Positions 9,295-17,566 of a stretch of DNA of 64,000 nt are shown here, one piece after another. Location of the stretch: assembly GCF_002995795.1 (NCBI RefSeq), contig NZ_PVXN01000065.1, forward strand, positions 79,422 to 143,421. Reading direction: 5' to 3'. Each line of letters starts with the position of its first letter. The stretch's first letter is position 1. The position numbers and the translations under genes are program-made. This DNA is from Clostridium thermopalmarium DSM 5974 (GTDB lineage: Bacteria > Bacillota > Clostridia > Clostridiales > Clostridiaceae). Below the pieces are notes generated by a model. That model saw only the letters and a list, made by a program, of their open reading frames with translations. It did not search any database and had not been told where the DNA came from.

Positions 9295-9744
9295 TTAGTT
9301 TTTTAATCCGTCCTTTAAATACTTCCACTCTACCTTATCTTCAGATTTTAATTTATATCTTCCTGAACTTACAGAAGGTCTAGTACCATTTACATAATAA
9401 CACCAACCGCTTAAAGGTCCATTTGATCTTTCTTTTATTCCATTTATCATAGAAAAATATACAGTATCTCCACTTCCTAAAATAGTATAATCTATTCCTT
9501 TATCTTTTAATACTTCCTGTGTAACTTCAGCTACACTCTTATTTTCTAAATTTATTTTTAATTTTAATATATTTTTTTGCTCAACTTCATCATAAATTAT
9601 AAAATTTTCCCCTTGACTTTTGTTGCTACTTATAGATATATTTTCTCCTATTTTATTTTGATATCTATTATATATCATAATAAGTCCTGAACAAATTATT
9701 ATAACTAAAGCTATAAGACTTATCTTTCTTTTCATTACCTCCAT
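9295..9744 (-). CDS. membrane-anchored DUF4430 (transcobalamin C-terminal-like) protein
   Basis: The protein has one N-terminal membrane segment (about residues 5-25) and an extracellular domain ending in SGWCYYVNGTRPSVSSGRY and VEWKY. That is the pattern of DUF4430, which is related to the cobalamin-contacting C-terminal domain of transcobalamin and intrinsic factor. It is the last gene of the riboswitch-controlled ECF operon. The frame extends upstream to 9774 without a ribosome-binding site. The ATG at 9744 (after GGGAGG) or at 9735 (after GGAGG) is more likely, although both have tight spacing. Inference: it is a small surface ligand-binding or hand-over component next to the larger DUF4430 protein. 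Confidence 0.78.
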   Translation of the reverse strand: MEVMKRKISLIALVIIICSGLIMIYNRYQNKIGENISISSNKSQGENFIIYDEVEQKNILKLKINLENKSVAEVTQEVLKDKGIDYTILGSGDTVYFSMINGIKERSNGPLSGWCYYVNGTRPSVSSGRYKLKSEDKVEWKYLKDGLKN

Positions 9745-9789
9745 TATCCTCCCTTGAAAGTTATACAAATACATTATACTTTTATTTAT

Positions 9790-9814
9790 AAAGCAGCCTT
9801 ATTTAGGCTGCTTT
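9790..9814 (-). terminator. hairpin at the end of the toroid/DUF4430 gene
   Basis: Perfect arms AAAGCAGCCT and AGGCTGCTTT overlap the last codons and stop of the 576-residue protein. On the minus strand the following sequence is only moderately T-rich. It may act as an attenuator or mRNA-stability element between the last two genes of the operon. Confidence 0.45.
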
Positions 9815-11529
9815 CTCTTATAAATTATTATGCCTGCAATTCCGATTACAACTATAATCCCCAAATAAATAAGATTATTTGTTTTATTTTCAGAAAGTGC
9901 AGTATATTTCTTTAAATCTTCTCCATTTTTACCACTATAATAATTGTATTTTCCATTTTCCTTAAATTCTCTTAGTGATATTAAAGCTCTTAATGCTTGT
10001 TCTGAAGAAATATAATTCGATTCCTTATCTTCTAAGGCATGCTTAAACCCACCAATATCATTTTTAAAAGAAATTAAAGCTTGAGATAAATTTCCCTCAT
10101 TCTTAAAAAACTTCTCCTCTTCTGGGCTTACTCCTAAAGAAGTTAGTGCAATGATTGAAGCTGAGACTGTTTCACTAGATATACCGTACATACTAGGAAT
10201 ATATCCTTTTTCATCTTGAAAATATGATAATGTGTTTACAACCTTATCCAAAACTTCTCTTATGTTATTATCTTCTTCATAGTACTTACTTAAAGCTGAA
10301 ACAGCCATAGCAGTTATATCTGAATCTATGTCACTTCCAGAATAACTCCATCCTACTAATTCTTTGTTTTTCACACTTTTTGTTATCTTTTTATCTAGTA
10401 AATATTTTATATAACTATCTTCTATTTTATCGTACCCTTCAATATTACAATAATTTAAAGTGATGAGTCCAAAAATCACATCATTTATTAAAAACTTATC
10501 TATATCTCTAGAGAACAACTCCTTAACTAAGTCCACTCCTCCAAAATCATAAGGGCTGTATCCTGCATTGACTAAAGTCATTATAAGCTTTTCCATATCA
10601 ATGTTATTTATATTACCAGTACCATTTTTCTTTACTTCTTCATAAGTTTTTGATATATAATCATTTCTGCTTTCTATAAATTTATTATTAGGTTGTACAT
10701 TTAATTTCATCATGCTTATCTCTGCCCAAAGTTCATAATTTGAGCTTTGCTTAATATAACTTATAGCATCACTTATTTCTTTATCCAAATCAATTGTTTT
10801 TAAATCAGTATTATCTTTTTTGATAGAATTTCCTATATTAAAAGTTATAACATCATTTACAACCTTTGGAACCCTATTTTTATCAAAGTCCATTAGTTCA
10901 AGAGTATGTTCGCCTTCTTTTAGACCTTCTTTTATTAAAATAACATTTTCATTAACCTCAACTTCTTTTTCATCTATCTTAGCTTTAACATTCTTTATAG
11001 GCTGAACTACCTCTTTTTTAGTCTGAAAATCAGTATATGTATTGTTCAATGTTATTTTTAGTTCTTCATTTGGAACATTAGTTGAATATTCTATCTTATT
11101 TGCAGTTAATGTTCCCATATCTCCATAGAAAACTATAAGCTTGTCCCCATCTTTAAGAACAAATTTATCTATAGACACAGTTATATTCTCATAATTTCCA
11201 TTTCTATTTACAGCATAAAGCCATCCATCATATCCACCAAAAGTTTTGGCCTTAACATTACCTATAGACTCTATATATTTTCCATACTGTTCATCCTTAG
11301 TTTGAATGTCTATGTTATTCTTATCTAAAACATCTTTTAATGCTTCATATCCATTATATTTACTGCTTTTACCTTTAACTATTATTCTATCATTGCTAAC
11401 TACAGATATTTCCACTCCTTTCTTTGTATCAGCTTTTGCCTCTTTTCCTAGCATAAAAAATATTTGTACCACTAAAAATAATAATGCTAAGCTGCTACTT
11501 AGAATCCTTTTTAATCCTATCTTCTTCAT
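9799..11529 (-). CDS. secreted intrinsic-factor-like protein: DUF4430 plus helical toroid, C-terminal anchor
   Basis: This 576-residue protein starts with a signal peptide (about 1-33). A DUF4430-like domain follows (about 40-140; GGYDGWLYAVNRNG), then a beta-rich linker (about 150-235). The region 245-545 has repeated helical pairs such as DITAMAVSALSKY, ETVSASIIALTSLGVS and SSEQALRALISLREF, typical of the alpha/alpha toroid of prenyltransferases, squalene cyclases and the N-terminal half of intrinsic factor/transcobalamin. A single membrane segment and basic tail (about 550-576) anchor it. Both halves of the animal cobalamin carriers therefore appear in one protein, in reversed order. It sits 24 bases downstream of the ECF S gene under a cobalamin riboswitch. 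Inference: it is an extracellular cobalamin or corrinoid receptor. Confidence 0.8.
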   Translation of the reverse strand: MKKIGLKRILSSSLALLFLVVQIFFMLGKEAKADTKKGVEISVVSNDRIIVKGKSSKYNGYEALKDVLDKNNIDIQTKDEQYGKYIESIGNVKAKTFGGYDGWLYAVNRNGNYENITVSIDKFVLKDGDKLIVFYGDMGTLTANKIEYSTNVPNEELKITLNNTYTDFQTKKEVVQPIKNVKAKIDEKEVEVNENVILIKEGLKEGEHTLELMDFDKNRVPKVVNDVITFNIGNSIKKDNTDLKTIDLDKEISDAISYIKQSSNYELWAEISMMKLNVQPNNKFIESRNDYISKTYEEVKKNGTGNINNIDMEKLIMTLVNAGYSPYDFGGVDLVKELFSRDIDKFLINDVIFGLITLNYCNIEGYDKIEDSYIKYLLDKKITKSVKNKELVGWSYSGSDIDSDITAMAVSALSKYYEEDNNIREVLDKVVNTLSYFQDEKGYIPSMYGISSETVSASIIALTSLGVSPEEEKFFKNEGNLSQALISFKNDIGGFKHALEDKESNYISSEQALRALISLREFKENGKYNYYSGKNGEDLKKYTALSENKTNNLIYLGIIVVIGIAGIIIYKRKQPK

Positions 11530-11553
11530 GGCTTTACTCCTTTCTGCTTACAA

Positions 11554-12240
11554 TTAATTTATATAAGTAAATCTTAATCTTTTTTTAAATCTCACTAGTA
11601 TTTTGTAAAATTTATCATAAAATAATATGACGAATATAAAATTTCCTCCTGCATGCATAATATCTATAGGAAAGGAGGTTAGATTTGTACTTAATATAGT
11701 TTCAAAATTGATAACCTTAAGGCCAGATAATATAACCCATAGATTGGTTATCCATCCAAATAAAATACCATAAAAGAAACATATAATTCCAAACACTTCA
11801 CTGGATAATCTTTTATTATTTATTCCTAAAATTCCTGAAATAGCTCCTATAATTCCCCAAGCAAACATCTGCCAAGGTGTCCAAGGTCCTTGCCCTAAGA
11901 ATATGTTGGATATAAATGCAGCTGTACTTCCTATTAAAAATCCCTCATAGCTTCCAAAAACCAGTCCTGAAAGAGCCACTAAAAATGTAGTAGGCTGTAC
12001 ACTTGGAATAATATAAAACGGAACTCTGCATACTGCACTGAAAGCACTTAAAGTTGCAACCAGAGCTATTTCCTTAGTCCCCATAGAACTTTTTTCAAAA
12101 TAAAAATAACTTAAAAATAAAATCAATAATACGGATAAAGTTATTATAGCTCCTATATTTTCATTGTTTCCATATTTATATGCCATAATCATTAAGGCTC
12201 CTAATATACAAACTGTTAACATCAAAATTAATCTTTTCAT
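11554..12240 (-). CDS. ECF transporter substrate-binding S component, probably for cobalamin
   Basis: A 228-residue integral membrane protein with about six hydrophobic segments. The segment EIALVATLSAFSAVCRVPFYIIPSVQPTTFLVALSGLVFG has the family pattern of ECF S components, and FLGQGPWTPWQMFAWGIIGAISG is also characteristic. (Motifs are quoted from about residues 57-95 and 114-136.) It starts two bases after the fused ATPase gene and precedes the surface protein gene. The family gives no substrate by itself; the cobalamin riboswitch in front of the operon supplies it. It should dock on the EcfT/EcfA module encoded upstream. Gene symbols such as cbrT are avoided because identity to a characterised protein was not tested. 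Confidence 0.82.
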   Translation of the reverse strand: MKRLILMLTVCILGALMIMAYKYGNNENIGAIITLSVLLILFLSYFYFEKSSMGTKEIALVATLSAFSAVCRVPFYIIPSVQPTTFLVALSGLVFGSYEGFLIGSTAAFISNIFLGQGPWTPWQMFAWGIIGAISGILGINNKRLSSEVFGIICFFYGILFGWITNLWVILSGLKVINFETILSTNLTSFPIDIMHAGGNFIFVILFYDKFYKILVRFKKRLRFTYIN

Positions 12241-12241
12241 A

Positions 12242-13861
12242 TTATATCTCCGTAAAATTCATAATATCTTTTAATGTAAATATATTATTATTTTTATCTC
12301 TAATTAATTTGTTTATAGTAGTTGTATAATATATTCCTTCACTTAACACTTCCTCTTTAGAGCCCTGTGCAACTATTTCTCCATTAAACATAAGCAAAAA
12401 ACTGCTGCCATATTCCGCTGCAAACTCTATATCATGAGTAACCATAAGTATGGTTGTACCTCCTTCATTGAGTTTTCTTAAAGCTTTTCCTAAACTTCCT
12501 TTTATTTTATTGTCGATTCCTCTAGTTGGTTCATCCAAAAGAAGTATTTTAGGTTTTAAAACCAGAATAGATGCTATAGCTAGTCTTTGCCTTTCCCCTC
12601 CGCTAATGTCTCTTGGATTTTTATCCTTTATTTTATATAAATCAAGAGTTCTTAATGTTTCTTCTATAATCCCTTCATCTATTATTCTATAATTATCCAA
12701 GGTAAATTTAACTTCCTCATAAACAGTATCCTTAGATATATAATCATTAGGGTTTTGAGAAACATATCCCACCGTTTTAGCTAAGTCCTTCAACGCCTGT
12801 TTTTTTACTTCTTTTTTATCAATTTCTATGCTTCCTTTATATTTTATAAGCCCCATAATACTTTTAAGAAATGTACTCTTCCCAGCTCCATTAGGCCCTA
12901 AAATACTTATAAAATCTCCATCTCTTACGCTCAAATTTATTCCCCTTAGTGCTTCTTCCTTTTCATAGCTATAATACAGTTTTTTAATATTTATCTTTAT
13001 AACTTCATTTAAATTATGTTCTTTTGAAACTTTTCTTTCATATTTAAAGCTTTTAAGTCTTTTTCTGGCTTCTTTAAGATTTTGAGGAACTTCACTTATG
13101 TTCAAACTTTTGCACAGCTTTAAGTAGCTTGGGAGAAAGCTAGTTATATATTCATTTTTCTCTCTATACATATCCATTTTGTTTCCATAAAAAACTTTCC
13201 TGCCTTGCTTCATTATAAATATCTTATCTGCAGCATTAAACCACTTTTCCACCCTCTGCTCAATAACTATTATAGTAACTCCCATCTCCTCATTTATTTT
13301 CTTTACAAGAGAAACTATTTCTTCAGAAGAAGTTGGATCTAGCTGAGATGTAGGTTCATCTAAAATGATGCATTTAGGAAGATAGGAGATTGCAGAAGCT
13401 ACAGCCACTTTCTGTTTCTGCCCTCCTGATAGGGTATCTATATTTCTATTGGCTAAACTTAATATATTTGAAAACTGCATAGCTTCAAATACTCTTCTTT
13501 TTATCTTCTTTTCCTCTACTCCTGTATTTTCAAGACCAAAAGCTACCTCTCTATGAACTTTATTCATCAAAAGCTGTCTTTCTGGATCTTGAAAAACCAT
13601 GGTTATTTCCCTGCTTCTTTCATTATATTCCATATCATTTAAAGGCTTTCCACCTATGATTATGCTTCCAGATATGTTTCCTCCATAAAAATTAGGTATC
13701 GCCCCAGAAATGCACTTTCCTAAAGTGGATTTTCCAGAACCTGATTCACCGAGAACAAGCACTATATCTCCACTTTCTACAGAAATATTTATATTGTCTA
13801 AAGCCTTTTCTTTTGTATCGGGATAATAATAATTTAAATCTTTTATTTCAATATACTTCAT
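12242..13861 (-). CDS. fused double ECF ATPase (EcfA-EcfA)
   Basis: One 539-residue protein contains two complete ABC ATPase domains that are usually separate EcfA1 and EcfA2 proteins. The first has Walker A GESGSGKST (about 36-44), signature LSGGQKQK and Walker B CIILDEPTS. The second has Walker A GPNGAGKST (about 325-333), signature ISGGERQR and Walker B ILLLDEPTRG. A linker of about 60 residues joins them. It would power the transporter formed with the T protein (immediately upstream) and the S protein (two bases downstream). The start follows AGGAGG by six bases. Both nucleotide sites look complete. Confidence 0.93.
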   Translation of the reverse strand: MKYIEIKDLNYYYPDTKEKALDNINISVESGDIVLVLGESGSGKSTLGKCISGAIPNFYGGNISGSIIIGGKPLNDMEYNERSREITMVFQDPERQLLMNKVHREVAFGLENTGVEEKKIKRRVFEAMQFSNILSLANRNIDTLSGGQKQKVAVASAISYLPKCIILDEPTSQLDPTSSEEIVSLVKKINEEMGVTIIVIEQRVEKWFNAADKIFIMKQGRKVFYGNKMDMYREKNEYITSFLPSYLKLCKSLNISEVPQNLKEARKRLKSFKYERKVSKEHNLNEVIKINIKKLYYSYEKEEALRGINLSVRDGDFISILGPNGAGKSTFLKSIMGLIKYKGSIEIDKKEVKKQALKDLAKTVGYVSQNPNDYISKDTVYEEVKFTLDNYRIIDEGIIEETLRTLDLYKIKDKNPRDISGGERQRLAIASILVLKPKILLLDEPTRGIDNKIKGSLGKALRKLNEGGTTILMVTHDIEFAAEYGSSFLLMFNGEIVAQGSKEEVLSEGIYYTTTINKLIRDKNNNIFTLKDIMNFTEI

Positions 13862-13862
13862 A

Positions 13863-14696
13863 TCATTCCTCCTTTCTAAAATTCAACACATATGTACATA
13901 CACCTAGAAGTATTATCAAAATAAATATAAGTATGCTTCCTAATAAAAAGTCACCTTCTTCTTTAGTAAATATTTTATATATAATAAATGCTGCAAAAAT
14001 AATAATTCCCTTTATAATCAATATGTAATCCGATTTTTGTAATGGTTGTTTATCATAAATACTTCTTTCGCCGCTTAAAAAACCTCTTATATATGCTGCT
14101 TCTCCTATATCAAATGCCCCCTCTAATGAACTTTCTAGCAGCACAGAAATAACTGGAACATACCCCTTTACTTTGTCTATTAATCTATTTCCCTCAAAAT
14201 CAACTCCTCTTATGCTGTATATCTCTTTTAAAGAATATATTCTTCTCTTCATGGCAGGAAAAAACTTTAATGCTATTAGCATAGTAAGAGTTGTTTTAGG
14301 AAGCTTTTTAGAAAAGTATGATAAAGCCCTATCAGAATCTATCATAATTTCAAGGTTTATGAATATATGAATTACCAAAAGCAATCTAAAAGAAAATATA
14401 AAAGAATAGGACATAGCCTCCAGAGTAAAATTCTTATTTAATATAGTAAAAATTATGGTGCTTCCTTCACTTACAAAAACAGAATTTATTATAACCCCTA
14501 CAATAAAAAAAGGTATAAAATATATAAAGCCTTTTTTAAATTTATTCATATTTTTACTGCTCTTAAATATGATTATATTAAATATAAAAACCCCAAACAG
14601 TATAATAGGACTGCTGGTGCTTAATATAATTAAGATTAAAATCAGATTTAATATAATAGAGGTCATTGTATGCATTTTATTATAACTATTTTCCAT
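13863..14696 (-). CDS. ECF transporter transmembrane T component
   Basis: A 277-residue membrane protein with hydrophobic segments at the N-terminus (about 10-60 and 75-110), and near the C-terminus (about 225-270). Two coupling motifs of the EcfT family are visible: YSIRGVDFEG (about 160) and AAYIRGFLSGERS (about 203), the arginine-glycine pairs that contact the ATPases. It is the first gene of the operon. Its start lies ten bases after a terminator that closes the cobalamin riboswitch leader, with a GGAGG four bases before ATG. The ATPase gene follows after one base. Confidence 0.88.
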   Translation of the reverse strand: MENSYNKMHTMTSIILNLILILIILSTSSPIILFGVFIFNIIIFKSSKNMNKFKKGFIYFIPFFIVGVIINSVFVSEGSTIIFTILNKNFTLEAMSYSFIFSFRLLLVIHIFINLEIMIDSDRALSYFSKKLPKTTLTMLIALKFFPAMKRRIYSLKEIYSIRGVDFEGNRLIDKVKGYVPVISVLLESSLEGAFDIGEAAYIRGFLSGERSIYDKQPLQKSDYILIIKGIIIFAAFIIYKIFTKEEGDFLLGSILIFILIILLGVCTYVLNFRKEE

Positions 14697-14706
14697 ATTT
14701 CCTCCA

Positions 14707-14737
14707 AAATAAAAAACCGAACTTAGAAAGTTCGGTT
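14707..14737 (-). terminator. riboswitch expression-platform terminator
   Basis: Arms AACCGAACTT (14715-14724 on the plus strand) and AAGTTCGGTT (14728-14737) with a three-base loop form a stem. On the minus strand it is followed by TTTTTTATTTT. It ends between the riboswitch aptamer and the EcfT start codon, as expected for transcriptional attenuation of the whole operon. Confidence 0.88.
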
Positions 14738-14796
14738 AAGATGCAAAAAAGCTCAAAACCTTCACCTTCCCTCCGAAGATAAATGGCTAAAACTAC

Positions 14797-14952
14797 GATT
14801 ATATAAGATATCCTGACTTGTGCTTCATCCTCTTAGTACCCTTCCCTAGAAAAACAACATAGTTCTGCTTTTCTAAGTGGTTATGTACTATTTGTCCGCA
14901 CTTACAGTAGCGGGGGCTGTTATGGATTTACACCATATTCCCTTATATAATC
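14797..14952 (-). ncRNA. cobalamin riboswitch aptamer
   Basis: Read on the minus strand the segment contains the hallmark blocks of the cobalamin aptamer: GGGAATATGGTGTAAATCC, then AACAGCCCCCGCTACTGTAA, then ACCACTT, GGGAAGG and GATGAAGCACAAGTCAGGA. The terminal P1 helix is a perfect 11-bp pairing of 14942-14952 with 14797-14807. A terminator follows at 14707-14737. Established knowledge: adenosylcobalamin or a related corrinoid binds such aptamers and represses downstream genes. It controls the ECF operon 14696-9295. Which corrinoid form it prefers cannot be read here. Confidence 0.93.
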
Positions 14953-15022
14953 TGCTATTCAATTTGAATTACATTAATATTATCATTTATCTATTTACTT
15001 TGCAATAACCACCATATGGTTA

Positions 15023-15208
15023 TTATTTTCCATCAGAAAGCAGCTTTCCTCCAAGTCCTATATTATCCATTTCATTTTCTCTTATTATTGTTACAAAAGC
15101 ATGTTCTGGTATCCCTAGAATTTCACTAGCACTTTTAGAAAAAGCCTCAACTAATTTAGCTTTCTTTTCTCTGTCCATTTTTGGTCCATCCAAAGTTATA
15201 ACTGGCAT
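15023..15208 (-). CDS. 4-oxalocrotonate tautomerase family protein
   Basis: A 61-residue enzyme of the tautomerase superfamily. Translation from the ATG at 15208 gives MPVITLDGPKMDREKK, so removal of Met leaves the catalytic N-terminal proline. That start lies nine bases after AGGAGG. A frame-opening TTG two codons upstream is too close to the ribosome-binding site and would bury the proline, so it is rejected. A further arginine (about residue 39, TIIREN) matches the family's substrate-binding site. It is 20 bases downstream of the LUD-domain gene on the same strand. The physiological substrate is unknown; most such small proteins are of unassigned role. Confidence 0.85.
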   Translation of the reverse strand: MPVITLDGPKMDREKKAKLVEAFSKSASEILGIPEHAFVTIIRENEMDNIGLGGKLLSDGK

Positions 15209-15228
15209 AATCAAATACCTCCTTAAAA

Positions 15229-15870
15229 TTAATATCCTAAATTTTCTCCAACCACTACAACAGTTATATCAGTAATGGAAGGTTTTCTCTTCATAACAGA
15301 GTAAACTCTGCATATTCTTTTTTCACTTCTGCAGTCCATACAAGTTCCTATCTCAGTGCAAGGTGTTCCTACATTTAATCTTTTTGTATTCTTTGGTGCA
15401 GCTTCTAGTTTTATTCTCTCAAAGGCTGCATTCTCATCTGTACAGATTTTGTTTACTCCAACAACCACTATAACCTTTTTAGGTCCAAAAGTCATAGCTG
15501 CTACTCTGTTTCCAACGCCATCTACATTTACTAATTTTCCATCTAATGTAACTGCATTGCTGCTGCATAAAAATAAATCACTTGTAAGCTGTAATCTTCT
15601 TATTTCCATCTTTTCATCTGGTGACAAATCCGGAGCTCCATGATCAAGTATCTCTGCTCCAATCTTTCTCATTTCATTTTGTACTCCTAAAGACTTTATA
15701 GTTTCTGAACCACCAAATCCTACTTTATCTCCACTCTTTACATATCCTAGAATATATTTTGCAGCTTCTTTAGAACTTTCAAAATACACCGCATCAAAAT
15801 AATTCTTTTTAAGAGCTTCTACTACTCTCTTTCCTAAAGTTTCATTATGCCACTTGCTTACATTTTCCAT
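15229..15870 (-). CDS. LUD-domain (LutC/YkgG-like) protein
   Basis: A 213-residue soluble protein of the LUD family, named for proteins of lactate utilisation but often of unknown role when alone. Features include VGFGGSETIKSLG (about 57-69), the segment LDGKLVNVDGVGNRVAAMTFGP and a C-terminal run of cysteines (GTPCTEIGTCMDCRSEKRICR) that could bind a metal or iron-sulfur centre. The ATG at 15870 follows AAAGGGG by eight bases. The longer frame to 15906 has no ribosome-binding site. The tautomerase gene follows after 20 bases. No LutA or LutB partner is in the window. Confidence 0.8.
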   Translation of the reverse strand: MENVSKWHNETLGKRVVEALKKNYFDAVYFESSKEAAKYILGYVKSGDKVGFGGSETIKSLGVQNEMRKIGAEILDHGAPDLSPDEKMEIRRLQLTSDLFLCSSNAVTLDGKLVNVDGVGNRVAAMTFGPKKVIVVVGVNKICTDENAAFERIKLEAAPKNTKRLNVGTPCTEIGTCMDCRSEKRICRVYSVMKRKPSITDITVVVVGENLGY

Positions 15871-16007
15871 ACTATCAACCCCTTTAAACTTCATTACACT
15901 TATCATTATAAAATAATATTAGACTTTATGCATAGTTTTATCAAGTAAGTATATATAAAATTTCTTTGCGGTATACTAATGATGAAATTTAATTAAGAGG
16001 TGTTACT

Positions 16008-16361
16008 ATGTATGTTACTAGCATATCCTTATCATATATATTTCTAGGAATGTTTCTACTAGCCTCAGCACTTTTTCTATATTTCAAATCTTTAGTTATA
16101 AAAACCCTAAAAAAAAGTCCTTCTAGAGAGGAAATAATAGAAAATATGCGTAATGTAAAAGAATGTAGACACAGAAATTCTAACATAGCTAACTTATATG
16201 GCTTTTGGGGAATACTGTCCTTGATTATATTTATATATTTTAAATTTTTCTATAGTTTTGGATTAATAAGAATGAATTATGTAATTATATACTTAATTAT
16301 AGAAATTATATCTATAGTATTTTATGAGATAAAAGTGAGAAATCTTCATAAAGAAAAATAA
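16008..16361 (+). CDS. small hypothetical membrane protein
   Basis: A 117-residue protein with about three hydrophobic segments (about residues 6-30, 63-84 and 88-108) separated by a basic, charged loop. AGAGGTG precedes the ATG at normal distance. It stands alone on the plus strand and ends in a bidirectional terminator. I recognise no family. The gene is supported by the ribosome-binding site, terminator and plausible topology. Confidence 0.6.
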   Translation: MYVTSISLSYIFLGMFLLASALFLYFKSLVIKTLKKSPSREEIIENMRNVKECRHRNSNIANLYGFWGILSLIIFIYFKFFYSFGLIRMNYVIIYLIIEIISIVFYEIKVRNLHKEK

Positions 16362-16391
16362 TTGCACTAAAAATAGTGCAATTACTTTTTC
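16359..16391. terminator. bidirectional intrinsic terminator
   Basis: Eleven-base perfect arms TAATTGCACTA and TAGTGCAATTA are flanked by a T-tract on the right (plus strand) and an A-tract on the left (T-tract on the minus strand). It separates the convergent genes at 16008-16361 and 16406-17566. Confidence 0.85.
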
Positions 16392-16405
16392 AACACTTTA
16401 TAATT

Positions 16406-17566
16406 TTACTGTTCATTTAAGAAATCTACTGCATATTGAGCGTAAAGAGAAGAGCCTAATGGAAGTGCATCTTCATCAACTGAATAATTAGGATGATGCT
16501 GAGGATAGCAAGCTCCTTTTTCAGCATTTCTAACACCTAAAAGTGCTATAACTCCTGGCACTCTATTCATAAACTCTCCGAAATCTTCTCCTCCAGATAT
16601 TTTTTCTAAGTGTGTGGTTTCAATACCTACTTTTTTTGCAGCTCCAGAGGCGATTTTAGAGCACTTTACATCATTTATTACTACAGGAGTTGCAAAATTG
16701 TACTCTAATTCTGCAGTTGCTCTATAGGCTTCGGCTGTGTTTTTTGCTACTCTCTCTAAAATCTTAGGAAAGTTTTCTCTTATTTCTGGATTAAAGCATC
16801 TTGTTGTCCCCTCTAATATTCCTTCACTTGCTATAACGTTAAATCTAGAACCAGCCTTAAGACTTCCAACACTAACAACTGCATTCTCAAGAGGACTAAT
16901 CTCTCTACTTACTATTGACTGTAAATTCATAACTATAGCAGATGAAGCAACTACTGCATCTATTCCTTGATGAGGTGCAGATCCATGTCCACCTTTACCT
17001 TTAACTTTTATAGTGAATAAATCTGCAGAAGCCATTCTTGGCCCTTCTTCTACACATACCTTTCCATATTCTATATCACTCCAAACGTGTATGCCGAACA
17101 CACCGTCCACACCTTCAAGTGCCCCTTCTTTAATCATTCTCTTAGCACCTTCGGCTACTTCTTCTGCTGGTTGAAACATTAACTTAACTGTTCCATTTAA
17201 TTTATCTTTGATGGCATTTAGTATTTTTGCTGCTCCTAAAAGCATAGCTATATGGCAGTCATGGCCACAAGCATGCATATATCCCTTATTTTGAGATTTA
17301 TATTCTACATTATTACATTCTTCAACAGATAATCCATCTATATCTGCTCTTAAAGCTACAGTTTTTCCTTCTTTTTTTCCTTTTATAGTAGCTAATACAC
17401 CTGTGCCTGCAATAGGTACATAGGATATTCCCATATTATCTAATTCTCTTTTTATCTTCTCTGAAGTTTTAAATTCATAAAGACTTGGCTCAGGATAAGC
17501 ATGAAACTCCCTTCTTAAATCTATTATATATTGTTTATACTTTTCTCCTAATTCTTTAATTACCAT
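16406..17566 (-). CDS. M20D family amidohydrolase
   Basis: This 386-residue metallohydrolase carries HACGHDCHIAML (about 98-109), PAEEVAEGA, GIHVWSD, GKGGHGSAPHQG (about 192) and SGGEDFGEF (about 344), with a late HHPNYS histidine. All metal ligands of the family appear to be present. It is the last gene of a three-gene minus-strand operon: membrane protein, carbamoylase-type hydrolase, then this enzyme. Its start overlaps the preceding gene by 11 bases. The context suggests import and stepwise hydrolysis of an amide or N-carbamoyl/N-acyl amino acid, but the substrate is not predictable. Confidence 0.9.
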   Translation of the reverse strand: MVIKELGEKYKQYIIDLRREFHAYPEPSLYEFKTSEKIKRELDNMGISYVPIAGTGVLATIKGKKEGKTVALRADIDGLSVEECNNVEYKSQNKGYMHACGHDCHIAMLLGAAKILNAIKDKLNGTVKLMFQPAEEVAEGAKRMIKEGALEGVDGVFGIHVWSDIEYGKVCVEEGPRMASADLFTIKVKGKGGHGSAPHQGIDAVVASSAIVMNLQSIVSREISPLENAVVSVGSLKAGSRFNVIASEGILEGTTRCFNPEIRENFPKILERVAKNTAEAYRATAELEYNFATPVVINDVKCSKIASGAAKKVGIETTHLEKISGGEDFGEFMNRVPGVIALLGVRNAEKGACYPQHHPNYSVDEDALPLGSSLYAQYAVDFLNEQ

